NCBI GenBank assembly: GCA_965218495.1
Contig: OZ244626.1
Location: forward strand, 1,550,001-1,614,000
DNA: 64,000 nucleotides
From: G965218495 sp965218495
GTDB taxonomy: Bacteria > Bacteroidota > Rhodothermia > Rhodothermales > Bin80
Direction of reading: 5' to 3'
Shown here piece after piece: positions 48,063-57,163 of this stretch. Numbering within the stretch: the first letter of the stretch is position 1; the number at the start of each line of letters is the position of its first letter. A program made the position numbers and the translations under genes. The notes under the pieces are model-generated. The model saw only the letters and a program-made list of their open reading frames with translations, was not told the origin of the DNA and made no database searches.

Positions 48063-48977
48063 TCACTCTACCAACACGCTGACTGAGTCGACAGAAATGC
48101 CGGCGAAGATCCCGAGCGCCCCCTCCATGTTGGTTGGCGGCTCGCGATGCTTCGGGCTGCCAGTGCCCGACACAAATTGGGCATACGCCTGCGTGCCACG
48201 AACCAAGGCAATCCGCAGGCGATGGGCTGGCAGTGACGCGTCAGCGCTTTCGACCGGCACCGCATATATCCCGGTCCACGCGCGTAGCCCCGTCACATCA
48301 CGCGCAATCTGTGCCTCGCGAAGAAGCTGCTCCGGGCGTAGAAAATATTCGTCCAGCTTGGTCCTGCTGTCCAAGTACGGACGCAGTTGCGTGCGTACCC
48401 AGTATCCACCATCCGGTCCATCCTCCGCATAGCCCACATGCCAGTGCACCGTCACTTCCACCAGATAGACAAAGCCTTCCGTTACGCCCGTGCGCAGCGA
48501 GTAAAAGCTCAGCGAGTCATTCTCAGAGCGATCAAGAAAGAGCGAATCCAGTAACAGCCCGCTTAGCGGCACGTCATCCGGCGCCACCTCTACGCTACTC
48601 AGCGTCAGCGGGGGCGGCACCCTGGTGGTCGCAATTGCCCGATGCCCCTGCCAAGTAATGTCCAGGGCCATCTCCGCCCGCGCCTCTACGAGGAAATCAC
48701 CTACTGGCTCATAGTAGCCGGGTGCGCCCATAGCATAGGCGAACTGCGCGCCACCGATCGCAACATTCACCTCGGCGCCAGCCGCCGCGGAAGTCTCACC
48801 CGTTGGGTACGGTTGGTTCAGCGGAAGCGTACGACGCAAGCGTACCACTGGCAACGGGTCGCCGGCCTTGGCATACGATTCCACAACGAGTTGCTCCGTG
48901 GTTTCCGGTTGCACCGAATCGCAGGCCACCCAAAAGGTGCCAAGCAGCACGATATAGTTGCAATTGATCCGCCTCAC
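48063..48977 (-). CDS. DUF4249-family lipoprotein
   Basis: A 304-residue protein with a lipoprotein signal: MRRINCNY, a short hydrophobic core, and FWVAC with the lipidated Cys at residue 19. The mature part starts with LVVESYAKAGDPLPVVRLRRTLPLN and an Ig-like or prealbumin-like beta region with GAEVNVAIGG, as in DUF4249. These proteins are found beside TonB-dependent receptors in Bacteroidota and are assumed to sit at the outer membrane and help the receptor. Here the start overlaps the receptor stop (ATGA), the usual arrangement. Ligand unknown. Confidence 0.82.
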   Translation of the reverse strand: MRRINCNYIVLLGTFWVACDSVQPETTEQLVVESYAKAGDPLPVVRLRRTLPLNQPYPTGETSAAAGAEVNVAIGGAQFAYAMGAPGYYEPVGDFLVEARAEMALDITWQGHRAIATTRVPPPLTLSSVEVAPDDVPLSGLLLDSLFLDRSENDSLSFYSLRTGVTEGFVYLVEVTVHWHVGYAEDGPDGGYWVRTQLRPYLDSRTKLDEYFLRPEQLLREAQIARDVTGLRAWTGIYAVPVESADASLPAHRLRIALVRGTQAYAQFVSGTGSPKHREPPTNMEGALGIFAGISVDSVSVLVE

Positions 48978-51613
48978 ATCTCGACCTTAACCTCAAAGAG
49001 CGGAATAAGCGGAAACCCGTGCCGATCCTCTACACCTACGGGGCCGTCTCCGGCGGGGTCGTATACGCGGCCAACGACATTGCGACGACTCGTCAAGTTG
49101 TATACCTGAACCAGTACGGTGATCTTTGCGGTTTCCATGGTAAACCAGTAGCCGGCCTGTAGGCCAAGCTTCAGGAAAGCGGGCAATCGCCCATTGTTGA
49201 TACGTGGCCGGTACAGGTACCTCTGTGGCATATCATCCAGCGGATCCTCGACAGCATAGCGGGCCACCGGAACGGTGATGGGGTATCCGCTCCGCCAAAC
49301 AGACGACGCAGAGAATGTGAACCGCCCGACATCGCGCAGCAATGCCGCCTGCAAAAACTGCGGCACGTCGTACCGCGCCGGACGATACGACGTGTCGAGG
49401 AGCTCCGGAGTCCTGCTCTCGGACTTGCCCGAAGCGTAGCTGATCCAGCTCTGCCAGGGCCCGTAGCGTGCGCGCACCATGGATTCGAGGCCGTAGGATC
49501 GGGCGCGGCCCCGCGTGTACTGGCCCAACAGGGTGCCAAGCTCAATGCCTGGCCCTTCCAGGCCGTCTTTGTCTCTGAATTCGTCCGTCGGCAGGAGGAT
49601 TCCATTGGCGGTGTGCCAGTACGCATCAAGCGAAAGCGTAACGCTGGGCGTGAGCGGCGCTGCAGCGCCCAACGACAGGCTGATGCTTCGCGAAGGATCG
49701 AGCGACCCGCTCGCCGGCGCCCATCGCGCCGACACCAGGTCATACAAAAAGGAGTAGCGGTCCCTGATACGGTGAACATACTGTACCTGCGCGCCGGCGG
49801 CGCCTCGCAGGATGATGGGGCCACCGTCAAAGCGCAGCCCTAGTCGCGGGTCGAGCACCATGCGTGTGCCCCCGCTCAGAATGCTCGCGCGCAGTCCCGG
49901 CTGGATTTGAAAACTTCGGGTAGGTTGCCACGTGTCCTGGACATAGGCCACAAGCTCAATGGCGGTCAGTCGGCTGTCCTGATCCGTGGTTTCCACGGAC
50001 GCTGGCGTGCGCTGAACGCGTGCATTGAGCGTGCTCCTGAAGCTGCGTCGAACCATGCGCAGGCCCGCACGCACCTGGTGGGTCAGCGATGGATAATAGT
50101 CCAAATCCAGCTTCAGCCCGCTGTCATGCAGGTTGACTCTATAGCGCGAGGTCACCGACGATGATGCCAATGGCTGAATGTATATGCTTTCTCTGGCAAC
50201 GTAGCTGGACCAGTACAAGGCCGCAGTCAAGAAAAGCCTTCTGGAATACAGGTACTGGTAGCGCGCATTGGCCACGTAGTTGCCCCAGTGCGTATCCACC
50301 TCAAAGAAAAGATCGGACGGCCGCAGCCAGTCCCTGAAGTGGACTGCAGAGGTGAAATCAAGTGTGAAGTCAAATGGCAGGCGCACGTCAAAGGCATCTC
50401 GGCCGCCATATACGCTGAAAGAGAGACGCTGCCGATCGGACGGGCGCCAAGTGATCTTGCTGCTGATGTCGATGAAGTAGTACCCGGTGCGCATGGTGTC
50501 CAGCACCTCGCCCTCGCTGACCGGATGCGTCGTGCCGATGAGCCGATCCAGATAGGAGCGGCGCACCGCCACCATCATGGAGCTGTGATCATCCAGCGGC
50601 GTCTCCACAAGTACGCGACCACTGAGCGCGCCCACCGCAGCCGTTACTGCGGCCTTTTCCCGGCTGCCGTCTTTCATCTCGGCATCTAGTACTGCGGACA
50701 GGCGTCCGCCGTGCTCCGCCGGAAAAGAACCCCGATACAACCGTACATCCTTGAACGCCTCGGATTGGAACGTTGAAAGCAGGCTGAAGGCATGCCATGG
50801 GTGGTAGACCGGGGCGCCATCCATAAGAAACAGGTTCTGGTCCGGTGCGCTACCGCGAACCACAAGACCGCTGGCGCTGGAACCCGCCCGCTGCACCCCC
50901 GGTAGCCATCGCAGCGAATGCAAGAGGTCTGATTCGCCAGGCGCGCCGGGCAGGCGCTGCAGTGCTCCCGTCGGAACGCGCATGATGCCCGGCTCAACGG
51001 CAAAAGGCTCCACCTCGGGTGCCACTACTTGCTGCGTTTCAGCTACGATGGCGGCCGGACGTAGCCGGACCTGTACCGTCGGCTCCGGCCGTGCCGTCAG
51101 CAGCGTATCGACAGTGCCGTACCCAACGTAGGAGAATCGCACCGCGTACTCCGCCTGCGGCAACTGGGACAGAGCGAAGTAACCGGCCGCATTCGTCATT
51201 GTGCCGAGCCGCACAGCCGGCAGGAATACATTGGCCTCGGGAAGCAGCTCGCCCGAGCTAGCATCAGTTACGAATCCTCTGATCATGCCCAGGAGTGCGG
51301 GCAGATCGGCACGCGGCGTATTGGTGAGCACGTATTGCCGCCGCCGCACACGCTGCGCCCGCAGTGGCGCGCCTTCGAGGATGCAGGCAATGGCCTCGAC
51401 AACGGCTTCCCCCTGGTACGAACAGGATACGCGGAACCCGTCCACCTGGCGCTCGGAAAACACGACATCCACGCCTTCCTGCGCACTGAATGCAAGCAGC
51501 GCCTGACGCAGCTCTGCATTCTGAAAATCAAGCCGGATCTGCTGGGCTTGGGCCGCGCCAATAGAAAGGAGCCAACAGCCAATAACAAGCGCAGCCTTTG
51601 GCTTCAGTCGCAT
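48974..51613 (-). CDS. TonB-dependent outer-membrane receptor with STN domain
   Basis: An 879-residue outer-membrane transporter. Signal peptide to about residue 23 (GAAQAQ). STN (secretin/TonB N-terminal) domain about 28-95 with the AELRQALLAFSAQEGVDVVFSE opening. Carboxypeptidase-like regulatory domain about 110-195 (GFVTDASSGELLPEANVFLP). Plug about 215-320 with GLVVRGSAPDQNLFLMDGAPVY, then the beta barrel. The STN domain suggests signalling through an anti-sigma factor such as FecR, but no such genes are adjacent. It leads the operon with the DUF4249 lipoprotein and recX. The gene is intact. The substrate, probably a siderophore, peptide or sugar, cannot be deduced. Confidence 0.9.
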   Translation of the reverse strand: MRLKPKAALVIGCWLLSIGAAQAQQIRLDFQNAELRQALLAFSAQEGVDVVFSERQVDGFRVSCSYQGEAVVEAIACILEGAPLRAQRVRRRQYVLTNTPRADLPALLGMIRGFVTDASSGELLPEANVFLPAVRLGTMTNAAGYFALSQLPQAEYAVRFSYVGYGTVDTLLTARPEPTVQVRLRPAAIVAETQQVVAPEVEPFAVEPGIMRVPTGALQRLPGAPGESDLLHSLRWLPGVQRAGSSASGLVVRGSAPDQNLFLMDGAPVYHPWHAFSLLSTFQSEAFKDVRLYRGSFPAEHGGRLSAVLDAEMKDGSREKAAVTAAVGALSGRVLVETPLDDHSSMMVAVRRSYLDRLIGTTHPVSEGEVLDTMRTGYYFIDISSKITWRPSDRQRLSFSVYGGRDAFDVRLPFDFTLDFTSAVHFRDWLRPSDLFFEVDTHWGNYVANARYQYLYSRRLFLTAALYWSSYVARESIYIQPLASSSVTSRYRVNLHDSGLKLDLDYYPSLTHQVRAGLRMVRRSFRSTLNARVQRTPASVETTDQDSRLTAIELVAYVQDTWQPTRSFQIQPGLRASILSGGTRMVLDPRLGLRFDGGPIILRGAAGAQVQYVHRIRDRYSFLYDLVSARWAPASGSLDPSRSISLSLGAAAPLTPSVTLSLDAYWHTANGILLPTDEFRDKDGLEGPGIELGTLLGQYTRGRARSYGLESMVRARYGPWQSWISYASGKSESRTPELLDTSYRPARYDVPQFLQAALLRDVGRFTFSASSVWRSGYPITVPVARYAVEDPLDDMPQRYLYRPRINNGRLPAFLKLGLQAGYWFTMETAKITVLVQVYNLTSRRNVVGRVYDPAGDGPVGVEDRHGFPLIPLFEVKVEM

Positions 51614-52329
51614 AGGATGGAACCGTAACCGATCGGATACGCCTGATTGCCAAGTTACTGATTTCTGGACCGAGTGTTCCGTAGGGAACGTACTCGTGTC
51701 TGGGCGCTGGGAACCCTGTGTGCCAATGACTCAGGGATTACGTGGGAGAGGTCACAAGATTCGCGGGGCGCCAGGCAGATCTAAAGGGACCATCGTGACC
51801 TCGAATGTCATCAAAAACACGGGACTGAATAGGTTGCCGGACCGGCGAGCTATTCCAGGGTCTGCGCCAAAAGGCAGGCACAATCTTTTAGCAGTCAGTG
51901 CCATCAAATATGCCAAGACCTACGATTAGCACATGCCGTACACAAGCAGCAACTGCGGCTTCGTGTTCTTCAACGTTGTACTAGAGCGGTAGGGCAAGAG
52001 CCAGACCGTCGCTTTTTACCCACCTAAGGCATTTCTCAAAACAACACCTTACCCGTCTGAGCTAATTCAGTCGCGCCTGCCTACCGTGCAGGTCAAACGG
52101 GTGCTACACAGTAGGCAAGCGTGGATAGCACGGATTCAGATTGAAGATTTCCGAAAATTCCAGAAACAGGTTTCCACTTTTTGTGGGGCTGCTGGAATGT
52201 CAGCCCGCATTCAAGCGGGATGAGCGTTGCTGCTGTCTGGGCAATGCAGGAGATTCCATTTACCCCCAGGTATATTGCCCCTCTCATTCATATCCAGAAA
52301 GGATTTTGAGACCTGCCGAACGAGATTCC
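51614..52329. other. intergenic region between receptor gene and IS21 remnant
   Basis: About 715 bases. The first 80 form the leader of the minus-strand receptor operon, with a near-match TAACTTGG about 40 bases before the ATG. The rest has only scattered short frames and appears to be the decayed edge of the IS-rich tract. Confidence 0.4.
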
Positions 52330-52569
52330 ATGCGCAAAATCCGCGATGTTCTTCGTCTGGCCTGCCAGGCCCAACTCAGCAACGGTGAGAGAAGTCGCAG
52401 TTTGGGGCTGTCCCATACAACGCTCTGCAACCATTTGTATCTAGCCAAGCAGTTCGGGCTGACCTGGCTGCTGCCAACTTAGATGACCGACGCGGCGCTG
52501 GAGGAGCGGCTGTTCGCCAAGACTGCAGTGTCTGCGGATCAGCACATGCAGCCCGACTGGGCCAGGTAA
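52330..52569 (+). pseudogene. IS21-family transposase IstA, N-terminal remnant
   Basis: Reads MRKIRDVLRLACQAQLSNGER, SRSLGLSHTTLCNHLYLAKQFGLTWLLPT: the characteristic N-terminal HTH of IstA. An in-frame TAG at 52480-52482 follows, then MTDAALEERLFAKTAV and QPDWAR, which continues the IstA pattern. A TAA closes the frame at about 52569. The DDE core and IstB are absent. A dead fragment marking an old insertion. Confidence 0.7.
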
Positions 52570-53332
52570 TAGTCCAGTATGCCGATCAGGGCATCCCTGA
52601 CGGGAGCACTGGATTCGGTTCCGCCTACGAGTGTGCGAGAATTGAACCCCGAGTACGGGTATGCTAGCCTGAAATCCCACGGGGACTAGGTGGGTGACAT
52701 TTGCAGAAGCAAATGTGGAGCCAGTACGGCCGTTATTGACTGTAGATGTCACGCATCACATGCGTATTGCGTATAGTGGCACTATTCTATACAGTACACT
52801 ATATGTCGGTCTAGCCAGGATGTAGCCCTCCGAAGATGTTGCATAGTCCCATCTAATTCATTCAGACATTGGTGCCGTGATACTTTGGGGTCAGAGTTGA
52901 TATCTGCTGAATAGAGAATATGCAGACTATCATGTATTACACAGTTCATTTGGCTCGATTCAGCGGTCTGAATTGAATAAGTTGATCCGAGGCTACTGGG
53001 TGAACGCGCGCATGGTGCTTCGGCGGAGCCTTTTGACGCCCTTTTTCGCCTGAGTCGGACAGTCGGAGGCCAGGTTCTGGTGCGCTTCAAAGGTGCGCTG
53101 CAGCGAAGCCGGTGCACCATCGCTTACGGGGTGTACCTGCGTCTACGGTACCGGTACTTGGATCGGCAGTCTGCTGCGGTAATGCTGCGTATCACCGGGC
53201 GCGAACGATAAGCCTGTGCACTGCAGGCATGCGCAGCGCTCACGCAGCACCGTGGGGCGGTCAGGCTGCGGCATTACCGGAGCCTATGGGCCTGAAGAGC
53301 GTTTCACCACCATCGCTAAACTAATATCCGGT
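52570..53332. other. intergenic region, IS flank
   Basis: About 760 bases with no recognised gene. A plus-strand frame around 53081-53210 reads VRFKGALQRSRCTIAYG and looks mildly protein-like but matches nothing I know. The 100 bases before 53333 probably include the left end of the following IS1380 element, though no inverted repeat could be fixed. Confidence 0.35.
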
Positions 53333-54751
53333 ATGGCTTTTAAGCGGACTGTATCCTTTAACAGATCGGTGAGAATCGAGGGCTCCAACAAGGAGTCGCT
53401 CTCCTCTGACGGCGGTGCCCTCATCGGGCGCGAGCTACTAGACGCCACCCACCTGGGGGAGCGCCTCGCGGAGGAGCTGACCGATTATCGCGACAAGCGA
53501 CGCTGCACCCATAGCCTGGCGAAGCTGCTGGTGCAGTGGCTGATCTTGCTCGTGCAAGGCTGGGGACACCAGCGCGATAGCCAGGATATGCGGCACGATC
53601 CGACCGTGCGTGTGACCACTTCGTTGAAGCGGAGCGCGGCCGCGTACACCGCGGAACACGGCGTGGCTTCGCAGCCCACCCTCTCCCGGCTACTGGGGAT
53701 GCTGAGTCTCCAATGCAATCTGGCCGCCGTGGGCCGGATGGTAACCAAGCTTGGCTTGGAGCACTTGTTGGTGCGCAACGGTGGCAGGCGCCACCATACG
53801 CTGGTGATCGATGTGGATGGGATGCCTATCGATACCCACGGTCGTCAGCAGGGCAGCGCGTACAACGGGCACTACCGACGCACCATCTATCAGGCGCTGA
53901 TCGCCGTTTGCGGGGAAACGGGCGACATTTTGGGCGGAATGTTGCGCCCGGGCAACCGGCATATTGTACGGGGTTGCCACGACTTCATCCTTAAGATTGC
54001 CAGGCGGGCCCGCAAGCATGTGGCCGATCGCGTAATCGTACGGCTTGACGCGGGCTTTAATGACGGGAAGCTCTGCACGAAGCTGGAGCGGGCCGACATC
54101 GGCTATGTGATGCGCCTGAAAAAGAACAACGTGTTGCGGAACCTGGCGGCACCGTACGTGAAAGCGGGATGGTGCTTGACGTACCAGTACTTTGAGTTGG
54201 CGTATCAGGCGCAGTCATGGCACTGCGAACGTCGCGTGGTCTTGGTGATCCCCCCGCATACCAGCACCCTTTATCCGGAATGTTACTTCTTGATCACCAA
54301 CCTGAGTCTGGCGGACTACCCCTCGGCGCAGCTTTCACGATGCTACCGCAAGAGAGGCAAGGCCGAAAAGCACTTGGGTGAGCTGAAGGCGGCCTGCCCG
54401 CTGGCGCTGTCTTCTTCGCCTCGCAGGCGTGCACAGGCAGGTGGCGGTGCGGACATAGCGGTGCCCGCAGCGGAGGAAGGGGACGTGTCCGCACGGAACG
54501 CAGCCCTGTTCCTGCTGAACCTGTTGGCGTACGGGCTGCTGCATGTGGCGCGCAGCAATCTGCATGTGCCCCAGCGTCCGTACATGAGCTTGACAACCTT
54601 TCGGAAAAAGTATCTCAAAGTGGGCGTTCGGCTCGTTCGGCACGCCCGCTACCTGACGTTCCTGGTAGCAGACTGCGCGGCACGGAGATGGGCCCGGTAT
54701 TGGGAGCGCTTCGACGAAATGCAGTGGGTGATTATTCCCGAGCGCTGTTAG
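53333..54751 (+). CDS. IS1380-family transposase
   Basis: 472 residues from the ATG at 53333, where MAFKRTVSFNRSVRIEGS resembles the family start; the frame extends further upstream without likeness. DDE motifs: LVIDVDGMPIDTHGRQQGSAYNG (first Asp with the Gly-Arg-Gln signature of IS1380), VIVRLDAGFNDGKL (second Asp), and a C-terminal YRKRGKAEKHLGELK (catalytic Glu). A low-complexity stretch around residues 365-400 (SSPRRRAQAGGGADIAV) is unusual. No frameshift is visible. Element ends were not identified. It differs strongly from the other IS1380 transposase at 55323. Confidence 0.88.
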   Translation: MAFKRTVSFNRSVRIEGSNKESLSSDGGALIGRELLDATHLGERLAEELTDYRDKRRCTHSLAKLLVQWLILLVQGWGHQRDSQDMRHDPTVRVTTSLKRSAAAYTAEHGVASQPTLSRLLGMLSLQCNLAAVGRMVTKLGLEHLLVRNGGRRHHTLVIDVDGMPIDTHGRQQGSAYNGHYRRTIYQALIAVCGETGDILGGMLRPGNRHIVRGCHDFILKIARRARKHVADRVIVRLDAGFNDGKLCTKLERADIGYVMRLKKNNVLRNLAAPYVKAGWCLTYQYFELAYQAQSWHCERRVVLVIPPHTSTLYPECYFLITNLSLADYPSAQLSRCYRKRGKAEKHLGELKAACPLALSSSPRRRAQAGGGADIAVPAAEEGDVSARNAALFLLNLLAYGLLHVARSNLHVPQRPYMSLTTFRKKYLKVGVRLVRHARYLTFLVADCAARRWARYWERFDEMQWVIIPERC

Positions 54752-55322
54752 CGGCGGGATCAGCAGCGCCTCCACTTCCGTTCGCGCGCAGAAGCGCATC
54801 CAATAGGACACTACATAGTGCACGTGCAGGCAGGGTAGGTCCTCTCCACACCAAACGGCCTCAAAAGCAGGGGATTCCACGCACTAATGGTCCCTGATGG
54901 AGAACCGCGAGGGGCCAGCGGCGCTTTGACTGCCCGAAAATCGCCCGCAATGGTCCTCCGTGTGGCTTGCAACGGGCTGGGGATCGCTCAACTCAGTCCC
55001 CCAATGGCCTTGATGAAATAAATCGGGAGCATGAGCTTTCCGGGGCGAGCTCACATTGCCGGCGGCTTAGCCCGCATCGCTCACCAAGCTCTTGAATCGC
55101 CATAATTCGAGGCGTTTGTAGGCAGTGGGTCACGGTTTGGGAATGCGAATGCTGATTCCCGCCTTCCAGAGCGAATAGTCGGCGGCAGCAAGCGCTGTTT
55201 CGGGCATGTTTCGAGCGCGAATCAAGGCTTTTGTTCGCGCACCGGTGCTTCTTGGATACACGTATCCAGCAACCACCATGTGGCGTCTATCAATCTGTGG
55301 GGTAAGTTGGATCCGGAACGGC
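54752..55322. other. region between two convergent IS1380 transposase genes
   Basis: About 570 bases carrying the right end of one element and the left end of the other. No gene is apparent, and I could not pair inverted repeats with confidence. Confidence 0.4.
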
Positions 55323-56774
55323 CTATGAAGGTGAGGCGCGCGCGCCGACCGTGGTGGTGTGCACAGCGCCGCGCAGGTTGCTTAGCACGCGCGCGAACAG
55401 TTGCTGCCAGGGATAGGCCTCGGGCAAGAGCAGGCGGACTCGGCGTACGCTTACCACCACCAGTGCTGCGATCTTCAGTAGCCGCACACGGATAGTAGCG
55501 CACTGCGCCTGCGCCATCGCGGTGCCCTGCAAGCCAAAGGTCTTGATGATGGTCATCAGGGTGTTGGCGACCGTAGAGAAGTACAGGCGCAACTGGTTGC
55601 TCTCCATCATGGACGTAGAGGTGCGGTCAGCGAACAGGGTAAGCTGCTGCTCCTTGAGCCGGTTCTCCATGTCGCCACGCGCGCAATACAAATCTTCGTA
55701 TAGCGTGCGCGCGTCGTACGCGTCTTCGCTGAAATTGGTGACCACGAATCGCGCGTTATAGCCGCGCGGTCCAGGCAGCCATTCCGCCTTGGCTATCACG
55801 CGCCGAGCACAGCTCCAGCTGTCCTTCGTCTGGTACTCGAAGCTGCGGAAGCGCCGCGAAGGCTGCCCGCTGGCCTCGCAGGTGGCCCGACTCTGCTGCA
55901 TAGCCTCCTCAACGATGCGTTTCAGCCGCGCATTGAGCGGCATACCAATGATGTAGTGCAGGCCCTGTGCTTCGCACCATGCCATGATATCATCGCGGCA
56001 GAATCCTGCATCTGCACGAATCCAGATGGGCACCTGCGGCCACCGCGCACGGATACGCGCTACCACTGGCGCCAACTCCTCTATCGTGCCCGCTGATGCG
56101 TCAATGTTGGAGGGGCGCAGACGAGCGGCCAGCACATGCTTGCCGCTAACGATGTACAGCGGTAAGTAGCAGTAGTGGCCATAGTAACCATGAAAGAAGC
56201 GCCCCTCCTGCTGGCCGTGAATCGCGTCATCGGTAGCATCGAGATCCAACACGATATGCTCTGGCTGCTCGCCCGTTACATCCATGAACAAGTCCGCGAG
56301 CATGGCGTCGATCTTTTCAGGGTCCGCTACGATGCGCTTGTACCTGTGCGATGCGGCCCCTCCTTTGGAGCCGAGCTCCAGTCGGTTCAGTGTGCTCGAA
56401 CTCGCCAGCGGATGTCCCTGGTCGCGTTCCCGTGCCCGGTGCGCACCTGTTACATCTTCGCAGCCCACGCCCATGGCCAACACGGGATCGTCCCGCAGAC
56501 GGTCATGGTCGTTCACGTCTTCGTAGCCCAAGCATATCGCGTAGACACGTTGCCTGAGCATCGCCTCCACGGTATGCTCGACCCTGCTGGGATCACGGTG
56601 GTCGGTGAAGCAGGCGGCAAAACGGCCTATGACGTCGAACATCCGGTCGGCCTCCCGTAACAGCAGCGCACCTGCGTCCGAGGACATAGGGCCGCCGTCG
56701 AACTTTCCGACCACTTTACGCCGTCCCAAGTCCTCGAAACGAAGCTCTTCAGTATGACAGTCTGTTTTGCTCAT
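55323..56774 (-). CDS. IS1380-family transposase
   Basis: A 483-residue complete transposase. The N-terminus has GGPMSSDAGALLLREADR and FTDHRDPSRVEHTVEAMLRQ, as in most IS1380 proteins. The DDE core shows IVLDLDATDDAIHGQQEGRFF (first Asp), WIRADAGFCRDDIMAW (second Asp) and ARGDMENRLKEQQ (Glu). The last 50 residues, with repeated RVRLLL, are also typical. Intact and possibly active. It reads opposite to the neighbouring IS1380 and DDE transposase genes. Confidence 0.95.
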   Translation of the reverse strand: MSKTDCHTEELRFEDLGRRKVVGKFDGGPMSSDAGALLLREADRMFDVIGRFAACFTDHRDPSRVEHTVEAMLRQRVYAICLGYEDVNDHDRLRDDPVLAMGVGCEDVTGAHRARERDQGHPLASSSTLNRLELGSKGGAASHRYKRIVADPEKIDAMLADLFMDVTGEQPEHIVLDLDATDDAIHGQQEGRFFHGYYGHYCYLPLYIVSGKHVLAARLRPSNIDASAGTIEELAPVVARIRARWPQVPIWIRADAGFCRDDIMAWCEAQGLHYIIGMPLNARLKRIVEEAMQQSRATCEASGQPSRRFRSFEYQTKDSWSCARRVIAKAEWLPGPRGYNARFVVTNFSEDAYDARTLYEDLYCARGDMENRLKEQQLTLFADRTSTSMMESNQLRLYFSTVANTLMTIIKTFGLQGTAMAQAQCATIRVRLLKIAALVVVSVRRVRLLLPEAYPWQQLFARVLSNLRGAVHTTTVGARASPS

Positions 56775-57163
56775 TTGCAGTGCAAAGGATGGTTATAACT
56801 GATTGCACATCATACACTTACGTGGCGCTATGGTTCCCATTGTCGATACCCTGGTGATTTATCCGGGTTAGGGGGGCACCATAGCGTGACAACGCACCCG
56901 GCAGCGTAAAATGGCCCGATGTCGACGACGAACGCGGGACGCCAGCCGTACCTACTAAAGCCCTAGCCACCTTCGGCACAGTGGCCTCCAAGGGCCGTTG
57001 CAGGGTATATAATGAATTAGTTGGGATAGTCCCTGAATGTGGCCAATTGAGGCCGGTTTCACGCAGTATAGAGCCAATATTGAAGCAAGTCGAGGTTTCT
57101 GAGGGAAGCGTTACGTATAGCGGTTAGAGAGTGTGTACTATACCTAATCGTAACTTATAAATA
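56775..57163. other. region between transposase genes
   Basis: About 390 bases with no gene. GGTGATTTATCCGGGTTAGG near 56853-56873 looks like an IS1380 end, but a matching partner at the other side was not found. From 57010 to 57163 the sequence is AT-rich and probably holds the transposase promoter. Confidence 0.4.
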